Counted from the stretch's first letter, positions 26,402-34,626 are shown. The stretch: 64,000 bases of DNA from Arthrobacter sp. Soil762 (GCF_001428335.1 NZ_LMSG01000002.1:3467-67466), one strand, 5' to 3'. Numbers and translations: made by a program. The notes: generated by a model from the letters alone, not told the origin.

Positions 26402-26432
26402 GTGGGGCGTAATGTCAGGACCATTACCCCAC
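26402..26432. promoter_or_regulatory. Imperfect palindrome between the CGNR and EamA genes
   Basis: GTGGGG-CG-TAATG (26402-26414) is mirrored by CATTA-CCCCAC (26422-26432) around TCAGGAC. It is centred in the 71-base gap between the divergent starts, an ideal place for a shared operator of the CGNR protein. Confidence 0.55.
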
Positions 26433-26455
26433 TTTACTCCTGACAGGAGGCGTCG

Positions 26456-27460
26456 GTGACTGCCGCCCCAAACCCCGCAGCCGCGGGCGGATTCCTTGGC
26501 TCCGGCCTTGGAATCGCGTTGTTCTCTTCTGCCGTCTTCGGGCTCTCCGGCTCCTTCGCCAAAGCGCTCCTGGAAACCGGCTGGTCCCCGGGCGCTGCCG
26601 TGACGGCCCGCCTGACCGGTGCCGCGCTGATCCTCGCCGTTCCTGCCGTTCTGGCTTTGCGCGGACGGTGGTACCAGCTGCGCGACAACTGGGTCACCAT
26701 CGGTCTTTTCGGCCTGATCGGCGTGGCCGCGTGCCAGCTGTTTTACTTCAACGCGGTGGCCCGCCTGTCCGTGGGTGTAGCGCTGTTGCTTGAATACCTG
26801 GCTCCCGTCCTCATCGTCCTTTGGCTATGGGGAGCCAGCAAGAAGCGGCCACGGGCGCTGACCTTCGGCGGAACAGTGCTGTCGCTCGGCGGCCTGGTCC
26901 TCGTCCTGGACCTCACCGGAACGGTCAAGATCGACATCATCGGGGTCCTGTGGGGGGTGGCCGCTGCCGTATGCCTTGCCATCTACTTCTTCATCACGGC
27001 CAAGGAGAATGATTCCCTGCCGCCCATCGTCCTGGCGTCCGCCGGGCTGCTGGTGGGGGCAGCCGTTATGTGGCTGGCGGCCGCCACGGGGCTGCTTCCC
27101 ATGGCCTTCAGCACCGCGGATACCAGGCTCGGCCCCTGGATCACGCCCTGGTGGGTCTCCCTGGGCGGCCTGGTCATCCTGGCAACAGTCCTCGCGTACG
27201 TTTCCGGCATTGTCGCTGCCCGCGCCCTTGGCTCCAAGGTTGCATCCTTCGTCTCGCTGACCGAAGTGCTGTTCGCCGTGACCTGGGCCTGGCTGCTTCT
27301 GGGTGAGCTGCCCGGCGCCATCCAGCTCCTGGGCGGCGTCCTCATTGTCGGCGGGGTGGTTCTGGTCCGGCTGGACGAGCTGCGCTCCGGCATAGCCGCT
27401 GCAACTGTCGGTGCGCCAGCCCCGCTGGACCACGCGAACGACGTCGAGCCGGTGCCCTGA
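26456..27460 (+). CDS. EamA/DMT family exporter
   Basis: 334 residues from GTG 26456, with AGGAGG five bases upstream. Ten helices in two EamA repeats; the first half includes ALFSSAVFGLSGSFAKALLE and the second ends VASFVSLTEVLFAVTWAWLL. Proteins of this family export metabolites such as amino acids. Divergent from a CGNR regulator, which suggests that the exporter is induced by its own substrate. Confidence 0.85.
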   Translation: MTAAPNPAAAGGFLGSGLGIALFSSAVFGLSGSFAKALLETGWSPGAAVTARLTGAALILAVPAVLALRGRWYQLRDNWVTIGLFGLIGVAACQLFYFNAVARLSVGVALLLEYLAPVLIVLWLWGASKKRPRALTFGGTVLSLGGLVLVLDLTGTVKIDIIGVLWGVAAAVCLAIYFFITAKENDSLPPIVLASAGLLVGAAVMWLAAATGLLPMAFSTADTRLGPWITPWWVSLGGLVILATVLAYVSGIVAARALGSKVASFVSLTEVLFAVTWAWLLLGELPGAIQLLGGVLIVGGVVLVRLDELRSGIAAATVGAPAPLDHANDVEPVP

Positions 27461-27472
27461 GTGCCGGCTGCC

Positions 27473-27573
27473 TTGCCCTGAAGGACTTGCCCTGAAGGAC
27501 TTGCCCTAAAGGGCAGGTGCCACAGGCCGGGGCCCCGCCGTCGCCCCGCCGTCGCCCCGCCGTCGCCCCGCCG
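27473..27573. repeat. Two short tandem repeats
   Basis: Two full copies and part of a third of the 14-base unit TTGCCCTGAAGGAC (27473-27507), then about four copies of the 11-base unit TCGCCCCGCCG (27531-27573). They lie after the EamA gene and before the terminator hairpin. Probably products of replication slippage and candidates for strain-to-strain length variation. Confidence 0.7.
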
Positions 27574-27582
27574 TTAAAAGCC

Positions 27583-27620
27583 GTGAGGGCCCGGACACTG
27601 TGTTGTGTCCGGGCCCTCAC
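27583..27620. terminator. Terminator hairpin between convergent genes
   Basis: A 16-base perfect stem (27583-27598 with 27605-27620) with a TGTGTT loop. It serves the EamA gene and the convergent WXG100 gene that ends at 27637. Confidence 0.8.
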
Positions 27621-27636
27621 AGTACGGCTTCTGCGG

Positions 27637-27900
27637 TTAGCGTGAAGCCTGGTCCTGCTCGTTGGCGTTCTTGGTGGCCTTCTGGCCGGCATCCTTCAGC
27701 GCCTGGATGACCTGGTTCAGCGCCGCGGTGTGGGTGCCTGACCATTCGCCGCGGAAGTGGTCGGCGTCCGGGCCCTTCCAGTTGGTGCTGTCCAGCACGC
27801 GGGAGAGGTTGGACCTCTGCTGCTCGATCTCGCCGGCACCGGCCTGCAGCTTGCTGCCAAGAGTCCTGAGCTGTTCTACATCTGCGCCCCACATAGCCAT
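27637..27900 (-). CDS. WXG100 family protein (ESX-type secretion substrate)
   Basis: 87 residues from ATG 27900, with GAGGAG seven bases upstream. A helix-turn-helix hairpin with the WXG motif in STNWKGPDADHF near residue 43 and two long helices either side is the ESAT-6/WXG100 plan. Members are secreted by type VII systems, usually as dimers. No ESX genes adjoin it, so it may be an orphan substrate or an intracellular relative. Confidence 0.85.
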   Translation of the reverse strand: MAMWGADVEQLRTLGSKLQAGAGEIEQQRSNLSRVLDSTNWKGPDADHFRGEWSGTHTAALNQVIQALKDAGQKATKNANEQDQASR

Positions 27901-28135
27901 CAGTTTTCTCCTCGTTAGTCTTGGATCCGATCCAGATCGGCATCCCCAGCGGCCCCCGGCTGATCCGGAAGATCCATACCTCGAACCTATCCCGGCCCCA
28001 AAATGCTGTCGATGGGCACCGCTGCCCATGCACCACTCCCCATGGGCCACAGCACCCGGTGGTTGAATCTCAACAAGCTCGATCACCGCACGGTTGGGGG
28101 TCGATCCGAGGCGTTCCAGAGCCTAGCATGGGCGT

Positions 28136-28408
28136 ATGTGCCGGAATATTCGAACCCTCCACAATTACGAACCCCATGCCACGTCTGAGGAAGTCCATGC
28201 CGCCGCGCTGCAGTATGTGCGCAAGGTCAGCGGCAGCACCAAGCCGTCCAAGGCCAACGAGGACGCCTTCGAAGCGGCGGTGCATGAGATCGCCCACATC
28301 ACCCAACACCTGCTGGATTCGCTGGTCACTCACGCTCCCGCCAAGCACCGGGACGAAGAGGCCGCCAAGGCCAGGGCCCGCGCGGCCGTGCGCTTCGGCA
28401 CCGCCTGA
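28136..28408 (+). CDS. DUF2277 family protein
   Basis: 90 residues, with the family start MCRNIRTLHNYEPHATSEEV and a conserved helical remainder (QYVRKVSGSTKPSKANEDAF). DUF2277 proteins are short and common in actinobacteria; no function is established. Confidence 0.85.
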   Translation: MCRNIRTLHNYEPHATSEEVHAAALQYVRKVSGSTKPSKANEDAFEAAVHEIAHITQHLLDSLVTHAPAKHRDEEAAKARARAAVRFGTA

Positions 28409-28424
28409 GCGGCGCTTCCCCTCA

Positions 28425-28487
28425 AGTAAGTAGCGCCAACAGTCGTTTTGAGCGTCCATAACGACAGTTAGCGCTACCTGGTTGGAG
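28425..28487. repeat. Dispersed palindromic repeat, copy A
   Basis: An imperfect palindrome with arms GTAGCGCCAACAGTCGTT and AACGACAGTTAGCGCTAC. Its reverse complement matches copy B (47342-47404) at most positions, including shared blocks AACTGTCGTTATG and CTCAAAACGAC. It sits just downstream of DUF2277 and of the convergent copA gene. It behaves like a REP-type intergenic element. Confidence 0.7.
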
Positions 28488-28497
28488 TGGGCGCTGC

Positions 28498-30912
28498 CTA
28501 CTTTCCGAAGCTGCGCAGCCGGAGCGAGTTTGCCACCACCAGGACGGAACTCGCCGCCATCGCGGCACCGGCAATCATCGGGTTCAAGAGGCCAAGGGCG
28601 GCCACGGGAATGCCGACGGCGTTATAGAAGAACGCCCAGAACAGGTTGGTCTTGATGGTGGCCAGCGTACGCCGGGACAATTCGATGGCCTGTGCCACCT
28701 GTCCCAGATCGTTTCCCATGACGGTAAGGTCCGCCGCCTCGATGGCCACATCCGTACCGGATCCCATGGCGATGCCCAGGTCAGCCTGCGCCAGCGCGGC
28801 GGCGTCATTCACGCCGTCGCCGGCCATGGCCACAATGGCCCCGCCCGCCTGGAGCCGACGGACGGCGTCCACCTTCCCGGCAGGCAGGACACCCGCATAA
28901 ACATCGTCAGGGGAAATGCCGACGGCGGCAGCGACCTGCGCGGCCACCGCGGCGTTGTCCCCGGTCAGCAGGATGGGGCGCAGCCCCAGCCTCTTCAGCT
29001 TTGCCACAGCCTCCGCGGATCCTGGCTTCACGGTGTCACGGAGGCTGATGATGCCGGCAGGGCTACCGTCCACCGTTACCCAGATGGCCGTGGCACCGGT
29101 GGCTTCCGCGGCGGCCAGCGCCTCCAGTTGCGCGCCGGAAGGGCGGACGCCGTTCTCCGTGAGCCAGCCGGTCCGGCCAGCCAGGACCACGCGCCCATCA
29201 ACGGTTCCCACCACTCCACCGCCGGGTGCCGAACGGAAGTGTTCGACGGCGGGAAGCCGCCCGCCGTCGTCGTTCCCGGTTTGCGCCTCAACGGCCGCGG
29301 CCGCGATGGCGTGTGCGATCGGGTGCTCCGATGCCGCCTCCACGGCGCCGGCTAGCCGCAGCACGTCGGTGCCCTGGTAACCGTCAAACGTGAGAGTGCT
29401 GCCCACGGCGAGTCTTCCGGTGGTGACGGTGCCGGTTTTGTCGAGCAGGATGGTGTCCACTGTGCGGGTGTCTTCGAGGACCTGCGGGCCCTTGATCAGG
29501 ATGCCCAGCTGGGCACCCCGGCCGGTTCCGGTGAGCAGTCCCACCGGAGTGGCGAGGCCCAGGGCGCACGGGCACGCGATGACCAGGACGGTGACCGCGG
29601 CGGTAAAGGCGGCCCTGAGCTCGGCAGGCTCAATCACCGGGCCGCTGAACGCGAGCCACAGCCCAAACGTGAGCACAGCGATGGCCAGCACAATCGGGAC
29701 AAACACCGCGCTGATCCGGTCGGCGAGGCGGGCGATGGGGGCTTTGCCGGTCTGTGCCTGCGAGACCAGGCGGGCCATCTGCGCCAGCGTGGTTTCGGCA
29801 CCCACGCGGGTGGCCCGGACCAGCAGCCGGCCGGAAGTGTTGATGGTGGCACCGGTGACCTTGCTGCCGGGTTCCACCTCCACCGGGACGGATTCGCCGG
29901 TCAGCAGCGAGGCGTCCACGGCTGAAACGCCGTCGATCACCTCACCGTCGGTGGCGATCTTTTCGCCGGGGCGGACCACCACGATGTCTCCCACGCGGAG
30001 CTGATCGGCGGGGACTTTATGTTCGGATCCGTGGTGCAGGATGGTGGCGTCCTTGGCGCCGAGGTTCAGCAACGCTTTGAGGGCGTCACCCGCCTTCTGC
30101 TTGGCGCTGGCTTCGAGGAACCGGCCCAGGAGCAGGAAAGTGGTGACCACGGCGGCCACTTCGAAGTAGAGGCCGGCGGACTCCATCCCCTCCATGGCCA
30201 GGTGCTCGGTCATCCGGGGATCCAGGACCAGTTGCCAGAGGCTGAACAGGTAGGCGGCAGCGACGCCGATCGAGACCAGCGTGTCCATGGTGGACGCCAG
30301 ATGGCGCGCATTGACGGCCGCCGCGCGGTGGAAGGGCCAGGCCGCCCAGCTGACCACCGGAAGCGCCAAGGTCCCGGCTACCCAGCCCCAGTTGGGAAAC
30401 TGCAGGGCCGGAACCATCGAAATCGCGAGGACCGGGAGCGTCAGTATCGCGGCCACGATCAGGCGCGGGCGTAGCTTGGCGGCGGCCGGGCCGTGTTGCA
30501 TGTGGTCGGTGCGGTCGTCTGACGCGGCGCCATGAGACGCATGCTCGGCGTGCTCGCTCGTGCCTCGCTTGGACGCACGCTGCCGCATGTCTCTCATGTC
30601 GCCGCTGTGGTCGTGTTCCGTTTCGTGATCGGTGGCGTGGTGCTCGTGGGCGTCGGTACTTTGGCTCGGGTAGCGCGTGGGGCGGACCGTTGCTTTGTAA
30701 CCGGTGGCGTTGACTGTGTCCACTATTTGCTGGTCCGTGATGCCGGCCGGGACTGTGACGTGGGCGGATTCCAGCGGCAGGTTGACGGAGGCTTCGACGC
30801 CGTCGAGCTTGCCCAGCTTCTTTTCCACGCGGTTCACGCAGGAGGCACAGGTCATGCCCTCAATATCCAGTTCAACCACCCGGCTTTGGGGCTGGTGATG
30901 GTCTGTACTCAT
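28498..30912 (-). CDS. copA: Copper-translocating P-type ATPase
   Basis: 804 residues. An N-terminal heavy-metal domain has MTCASC near residue 20. An unusual His/Asp/Glu/Met-rich linker of about 60 residues (HEHHATDHETEHDHS and after) separates it from the membrane part. The transport motif ACPCALGLATP lies near 449, DKTGTVTTG near 491, the SEHPIA motif near 530 and GDGVND near 696. It exports Cu(I) from the cytoplasm. It is downstream of copZ-csoR and faces the copy A repeat. The His-rich linker probably gathers extra copper. Confidence 0.95.
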   Translation of the reverse strand: MSTDHHQPQSRVVELDIEGMTCASCVNRVEKKLGKLDGVEASVNLPLESAHVTVPAGITDQQIVDTVNATGYKATVRPTRYPSQSTDAHEHHATDHETEHDHSGDMRDMRQRASKRGTSEHAEHASHGAASDDRTDHMQHGPAAAKLRPRLIVAAILTLPVLAISMVPALQFPNWGWVAGTLALPVVSWAAWPFHRAAAVNARHLASTMDTLVSIGVAAAYLFSLWQLVLDPRMTEHLAMEGMESAGLYFEVAAVVTTFLLLGRFLEASAKQKAGDALKALLNLGAKDATILHHGSEHKVPADQLRVGDIVVVRPGEKIATDGEVIDGVSAVDASLLTGESVPVEVEPGSKVTGATINTSGRLLVRATRVGAETTLAQMARLVSQAQTGKAPIARLADRISAVFVPIVLAIAVLTFGLWLAFSGPVIEPAELRAAFTAAVTVLVIACPCALGLATPVGLLTGTGRGAQLGILIKGPQVLEDTRTVDTILLDKTGTVTTGRLAVGSTLTFDGYQGTDVLRLAGAVEAASEHPIAHAIAAAAVEAQTGNDDGGRLPAVEHFRSAPGGGVVGTVDGRVVLAGRTGWLTENGVRPSGAQLEALAAAEATGATAIWVTVDGSPAGIISLRDTVKPGSAEAVAKLKRLGLRPILLTGDNAAVAAQVAAAVGISPDDVYAGVLPAGKVDAVRRLQAGGAIVAMAGDGVNDAAALAQADLGIAMGSGTDVAIEAADLTVMGNDLGQVAQAIELSRRTLATIKTNLFWAFFYNAVGIPVAALGLLNPMIAGAAMAASSVLVVANSLRLRSFGK

Positions 30913-30936
30913 GTGGGATCCCCCGATCGGACGGCG

Positions 30937-31167
30937 TTACGCGTCGTTGGCTACAACCAGGTAGCCGGCTTCGGCTACCGCTTCGCCAATCTCGGACGGC
31001 GACAGTTCCTGGCTTGAGGTGATGGTGACGGTGGAAATGCCGCCGGCGTTGAGTTCGACGTCGACCGTTTCAACCCCGGCGAGGGATTCAAGTTCCTCGC
31101 TGACGGACGAAGCGCAGTGGCCGCAGGTCATGCCGGACACGTTGACGGTGGTGGAGGTGGTGCTCAT
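30937..31167 (-). CDS. copZ: CopZ-like copper chaperone (heavy-metal-associated domain)
   Basis: 76 residues, with AAAGGAG before ATG 31167. A single HMA fold with the metal site GMTCGHCASSV near residue 12. It carries Cu(I) to CopA, encoded 24 bases downstream. Part of the csoR-copZ-copA operon. Confidence 0.92.
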   Translation of the reverse strand: MSTTSTTVNVSGMTCGHCASSVSEELESLAGVETVDVELNAGGISTVTITSSQELSPSEIGEAVAEAGYLVVANDA

Positions 31168-31236
31168 AGCTGGCTCCTTTAACGGGGCCGGCGGTGGCCG
31201 GCCGTGAATGGGTGGCAGGTGGTCAGTGGTAGTTGG

Positions 31237-31584
31237 TCAGCGCAGGAGGCGGCCGATGGCCTCTGTAGCTTCTTTGACTTTGGCGTCTATGGCCTCAGCG
31301 CGAAGGGCAGGATCGGGTTCCCCGGCGGCGCCTACGACGCAGTGGCCGATGTGCTCTTCCACAAGTCCCAGGCTCACGGCGTGCAGGGCCTTGGTGGCCG
31401 CGGCGACCTGGGTCAGGATGTCGATGCAGTATTTGTCCTCATCCACCATCCGGGCGATCCCGCGGACCTGGCCCTCGATGCGTTTGAGCCTGCGTAGGTA
31501 TGCCTCTTTGTTGGCGGTATAGCCATGCGGAGGCGCCGGGTCGGCGTCGGCGTGTGTGGTCAAGGTTTCCTGCAGAGGTTCCAT
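31237..31584 (-). CDS. csoR: CsoR-type copper-sensing repressor
   Basis: 115 residues. The four-helix CsoR/DUF156 fold is shown by YLRRLKRIEGQVRGIARMV. The Cu(I) ligands Cys53 (KYCIDIL), His78 and Cys82 (EEHIGHC) have the standard spacing of copper-sensing members. It releases its operator when it binds copper. Two operators lie immediately upstream of the gene, so it represses itself and the copZ-copA genes behind it. Confidence 0.93.
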   Translation of the reverse strand: MEPLQETLTTHADADPAPPHGYTANKEAYLRRLKRIEGQVRGIARMVDEDKYCIDILTQVAAATKALHAVSLGLVEEHIGHCVVGAAGEPDPALRAEAIDAKVKEATEAIGRLLR

Positions 31585-31594
31585 GCTGCCAACA

Positions 31595-31613
31595 TATACC
31601 CTATGGGGGTATA
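31595..31613. promoter_or_regulatory. CsoR operator 1
   Basis: TATACCCTATGGGGGTATA, a near-perfect palindrome of the ATACCCnnnGGGGTAT type bound by CsoR, ends 11 bases before the csoR start. Confidence 0.85.
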
Positions 31614-31620
31614 GAGCAAG

Positions 31621-31635
31621 TACCCCTTGGGGGTA
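31621..31635. promoter_or_regulatory. CsoR operator 2
   Basis: TACCCCTTGGGGGTA, a second CsoR-type palindrome seven bases beyond operator 1. The tandem arrangement suggests cooperative binding across the promoter. Confidence 0.75.
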
Positions 31636-31690
31636 TCAAATTCGGGGATGAGCGCCACGGGCTTGGGTGGGTGCCGATGTGGGAGCGCAC

Positions 31691-31740
31691 AAAAAAGCTC
31701 CGGAGTGCGTTATTGGGGGATACGCACTCCGGAGCAGCTT
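31691..31740 (-). terminator. Intrinsic terminator of the universal stress gene
   Basis: A perfect 14-base stem (31697-31710 with 31722-31735) followed on the minus strand by a run of six T. It lies downstream of the minus-strand USP gene. Nothing else is seen in 31636-31903. Confidence 0.75.
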
Positions 31741-31903
31741 TTGGGCAGATCCACCCGGCCGCTACAGCCGGATCCTTCTGCTTGAATTAGCTTACTTGCC
31801 AGTACAGCTGTCCGCTACCACCTCGAATAACTACTTTCGCTTTATTATTTCGGTCACCCGAAAACCGCCCGAGTGGGGCGAGGCAGCCGGCTCAGGTAAC
31901 GGC

Positions 31904-32422
31904 TTAGGCATCGTCCTGATGCGCCGGCCTCCGATAGGGAACCACCAGCACCGGCCGGCTTTGATGGTGCGTCAGCCAGAGTCCCACTGATCCGTTGAGC
32001 ATCTCGGAGATCCGGTGGGTCAGGCCGCGCTCCGACGTTCCCACAATGATCATGGGGGAGTTGCTTTCCGCGGCGAGCCTGGCGAGGGCGCGGCCCGGAT
32101 CCCCCGCCAGGGTCCGCAGCGTCCAGTCCACGGGAGGGGCCGGCGTCGCGGCGTCGGCCACGGCTTCCGCGATCACGCCCCTGAGTTCCGTGGTGACCGA
32201 GCGGATGTCGTCGTCGTCCTTGTCCGGGTGCAGCGACAGCCGGTGTGCGGATCTGGTGGGATCCCATTCCACCAGGTAGCTGGCCTCGTCGACATAGGCA
32301 CACATCAACGGCACGGCCAGTTTGGCCGCCAGAAAGGTGGCGGTCTTCAGCACTTCCGGGTGCTGATGGGGCAACACGCCCACCAGCAACGGAGACGGAC
32401 CACTGAATCGTTCGGGACTCAT
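31904..32422 (-). CDS. Universal stress protein family protein
   Basis: 172 residues from ATG 32422 (a longer start has a low-quality N-terminal extension). UspA fold: LLVGVLPHQHPEVLKTATFL at the start, ALARLAAESNSPMIIVGTSE in the middle and a GSVGLWLTHHQSRPVLVVPY end, matching the nucleotide-binding G-x9-G-S type loop. Probably a stress-responsive ATP/AMP-binding protein. Exact role unknown. Confidence 0.8.
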   Translation of the reverse strand: MSPERFSGPSPLLVGVLPHQHPEVLKTATFLAAKLAVPLMCAYVDEASYLVEWDPTRSAHRLSLHPDKDDDDIRSVTTELRGVIAEAVADAATPAPPVDWTLRTLAGDPGRALARLAAESNSPMIIVGTSERGLTHRISEMLNGSVGLWLTHHQSRPVLVVPYRRPAHQDDA

Positions 32423-32480
32423 AGGACCATTCTGTGCCTGCGCGGAGCCACTTGAACAGGGCCGACGGCGCGTGGACGTG

Positions 32481-33245
32481 TCAGGCGGCAGCGGGCGACG
32501 CCGAGACAACCACGTTCTTGCCCCACGGGTCTTCCGTGTAGCAGCTGATCAGGACCACACGGCTGGGCACCATGTCCCAGATGGGGCTGTCCTTGAGGCT
32601 GTCCTTGAGGTACGTGGTGACGCTGTCCACGCGGTAAGGGATGGTGCCGGTCGCGGTGACGACGTCGAAGGTGTCGCCGACGACGGCAGCGGAGCTGAGG
32701 TGGTTGAACGGGGCGTCCCGGCCCTCCCAGCTGTGTCCGATGATGTACGTGGTGTTGCCCGACCCGTTGCCGGGAGTCCCGAACGGTGTCAGCCAATACC
32801 CGTCCATGGTGGTGGGCGGCTCCACAGTACGGGTGGCGACGGCCGAGGCGTCCGGTTCAAGGGGATGGACGGCCGTGTCGATTGCCGCAGCGGGATAGAG
32901 GATACGCAGGGGTGCAGAGGCTTCCGGCAAGGCCGGGCCGGGGGCGGTGGCGTCTGGGCCCGGGGCTGTTGCCGTCCTTGGAGCTGCCCCCGGAGCTTCG
33001 CCCGTGCCGGACAGCGGCCAAGGAGCGGACGACGGCGTGGCCCGGAACGGTGCCGACAGTTCCGCTGTGGGGACGGCGGCTTCCCCGTGCTTGAGCAGGG
33101 GTGCACCGAAGGTGAGGGACAGGAAACCCAGGACTCCGCACAGCAGGATCGCCAGATCTCCACGGTTCCATCCCCGGACGCGCAGTACTTCCAGGACACG
33201 CAGAACGCCACGGCGGACGACGCGGGTGCTGGAGTGCTTGGACAT
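32481..33245 (-). CDS. Class E/F-like sortase
   Basis: 254 residues with one N-terminal transmembrane helix (about 30-48), a Pro/Ala-rich stem and a sortase beta-barrel. Catalytic His171 is in TTYIIGHSW and Cys235 in VVLISCYT. The third catalytic residue, normally Arg about eight residues after the Cys, is Lys243 in DPWGKNVVV; no Arg is at that place. Sortases cut a sorting signal and join the protein to the cell wall. The gene for the probable substrate lies just upstream on the same strand, separated by a strong hairpin. Confidence 0.85.
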   Translation of the reverse strand: MSKHSSTRVVRRGVLRVLEVLRVRGWNRGDLAILLCGVLGFLSLTFGAPLLKHGEAAVPTAELSAPFRATPSSAPWPLSGTGEAPGAAPRTATAPGPDATAPGPALPEASAPLRILYPAAAIDTAVHPLEPDASAVATRTVEPPTTMDGYWLTPFGTPGNGSGNTTYIIGHSWEGRDAPFNHLSSAAVVGDTFDVVTATGTIPYRVDSVTTYLKDSLKDSPIWDMVPSRVVLISCYTEDPWGKNVVVSASPAAA

Positions 33246-33311
33246 GATGTTCCTTTGCGTTCAGACGCCTTGCGTTCAGCAGGTGGAGGGTGCGCCCGCT
33301 TTGAAATTGCG

Positions 33312-33350
33312 CCGAGGGCGTCCCGCCGGGTTTTGGCGGGACGCCCTCGG
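33312..33350 (-). terminator. Stem-loop between the surface-protein and sortase genes
   Basis: A perfect 16-base stem (33312-33327 with 33335-33350) with a seven-base loop and no T-run. It may cut down read-through into the sortase gene, giving more substrate than enzyme, or stabilise the substrate mRNA end. Confidence 0.6.
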
Positions 33351-33378
33351 TAACAGACCCCGGAGGCTCTGGCGGGCG

Positions 33379-34017
33379 TCAGCCCGCCGTCGGCGATTCC
33401 GTCCGGGACTTGCGGCGCACTGCGACCACAGCGCCCGCACCTAGCAGGACGCCCAGACCGGCCAGCCAGGTAGTACTTTCATCTGATCCGCCGATGGCGG
33501 TTTGCGCGTTGAAGCCCTCGTTGGTGCCCTGGCTGACAGCGGCTGCTGCTGCGGCGGGCGCCTTTGCGGCGGCTGCCTTCGGTGCGGGTGTCTGCGCAGC
33601 CGGTGTGACCGCGCCGGCGGTCCCAGCCACCACTGCCGGTGGGTCCACGACAACGGGCGGAACAACAACCGGCGGATCCACAACAACCGGTGGATCCACG
33701 ACGACGGGCGGAACAACAACCGGTGGGACCACCACAACCGGCGGAACAACAACCGGCAGCGTCGCGGCCTCGCAGTCATTGTCAAAGTCCGCCATCCCTT
33801 GTTCGTCCCAGTTCAATCCGCCAGGCAGCAGCGGGTTGGGCGGGATGATGTCCCTTGAGTGACCGCTATGGGCACCCAGGCCGTTCACCCCGCTAAGGTC
33901 AATGCTGATGGTGTGGCCGTTGTGGCAGAGTTCGAAGTTGTCTGCCGCGCTGGCCGGGGCCGTGACGCTGAGCATTGCCAGCCCCACCACTCCCAAAGTT
34001 GCGAATGTTCGTTTCAT
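33379..34017 (-). CDS. Secreted cell-surface protein with Pro-Val repeats and non-LPXTG sorting-type C-terminus
   Basis: 212 residues from ATG 34017. A signal peptide (LGVVGLAMLSVTAPASA) is followed by a short folded part with two Cys (FELCHNGHTISID and DFDNDCEAA). A Val/Pro repeat region (about 95-135, PPVVV and DPPVVV units) then an Ala/Lys-rich section follow. The C-terminus has the layout of a sorting signal: GFNAQTAIGG at 168-177, a hydrophobic helix LAGLGVLLGAGAVVAV and RRKSR. LPXTG is absent; NAQTA is the likely replacement. Substrate of the sortase encoded downstream by inference. Confidence 0.75.
   Translation of the reverse strand: MKRTFATLGVVGLAMLSVTAPASAADNFELCHNGHTISIDLSGVNGLGAHSGHSRDIIPPNPLLPGGLNWDEQGMADFDNDCEAATLPVVVPPVVVVPPVVVPPVVVDPPVVVDPPVVVPPVVVDPPAVVAGTAGAVTPAAQTPAPKAAAAKAPAAAAAAVSQGTNEGFNAQTAIGGSDESTTWLAGLGVLLGAGAVVAVRRKSRTESPTAG
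33640..33770. repeat. Short degenerate tandem repeats coding for Val-Pro units
   Basis: Repeats of about 15-18 bases such as GGAACAACAACCGG and GGATCCACGACGACGG encode the PPVVV/DPPVVV wall-spanning segment of the surface protein. Repeat number is likely to vary among strains. Confidence 0.75.
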
Positions 34018-34299
34018 GGTTTTTCGTCTCCCCAGGGTTTTCCGAAAGGACCATGGCGGCGGGGGAGAAGCGGCGGTTCTGAATGCCCCCAGCAGCATGA
34101 TCAGTTTTGCTTGTGGCTTCAGGCTAGGGGCGCCGCCTGGGCGCCGTCGCCAGTAGCGGGTACTCGTCTTTTTCCGCCTTTGACCTGCGGAGTTACCTGC
34201 ATGTACCCGGAAATGGGAGCCCGCTACTGGAGTTTTCCACCCTTGAACGTGGACAGGGCGGCGCCTAACGTTGGAGCATACGAAAGGTGCGTGACCGGC
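34018..34299. other. Intergenic region between surface protein and small ORF
   Basis: 282 bases of divergent promoter region. I see no clear gene, terminator or palindrome. The minus-strand promoter of the surface-protein gene should lie in 34018-34150. Confidence 0.4.
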
Positions 34300-34500
34300 A
34301 TGGAAATCTACATGTGGTGGCTGGATCTGGACCTGCAAACCAAGGAATGGCTGAGAGAAAACCTACGTGCGGCGGAACTGCCGCTGCCGGTGCTGCAGGG
34401 CATCGCCGAAGCCGGGGGGCCGCATCCGGATACCCCGGTGGCTGTCCTCACCGAAGCCGACTGGGATTTCATCGAGACCCAGTCCGAATTCGTCGACTGA
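34300..34500 (+). CDS. Small hypothetical protein
   Basis: 66 residues from ATG 34300 (GTG 34291 is an alternative, just after GAAAGG). The sequence is acidic and helical: YMWWLDLDLQTKEWLRENLR at the front and an end DWDFIETQSEFVD. The balanced composition and a proper start context suggest a real gene. No family is recognised. Confidence 0.5.
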   Translation: MEIYMWWLDLDLQTKEWLRENLRAAELPLPVLQGIAEAGGPHPDTPVAVLTEADWDFIETQSEFVD

Positions 34501-34626
34501 CCGGACGCCCCTGGCGCCGCCGGCACGGCCACGCCGGACCAGTACACCCGGAACAGTCCCCTCGGACCAGTCCACATAGCGAAGAAAAGCGTTGCAGCCC
34601 TCCGGCCGGGGTGGTTGCATGGGTGC

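Noticed and set aside
33640..33770. CRISPR-like short repeats
   Set aside because: The repeats code for Val-Pro units in frame and have no spacers of constant length.
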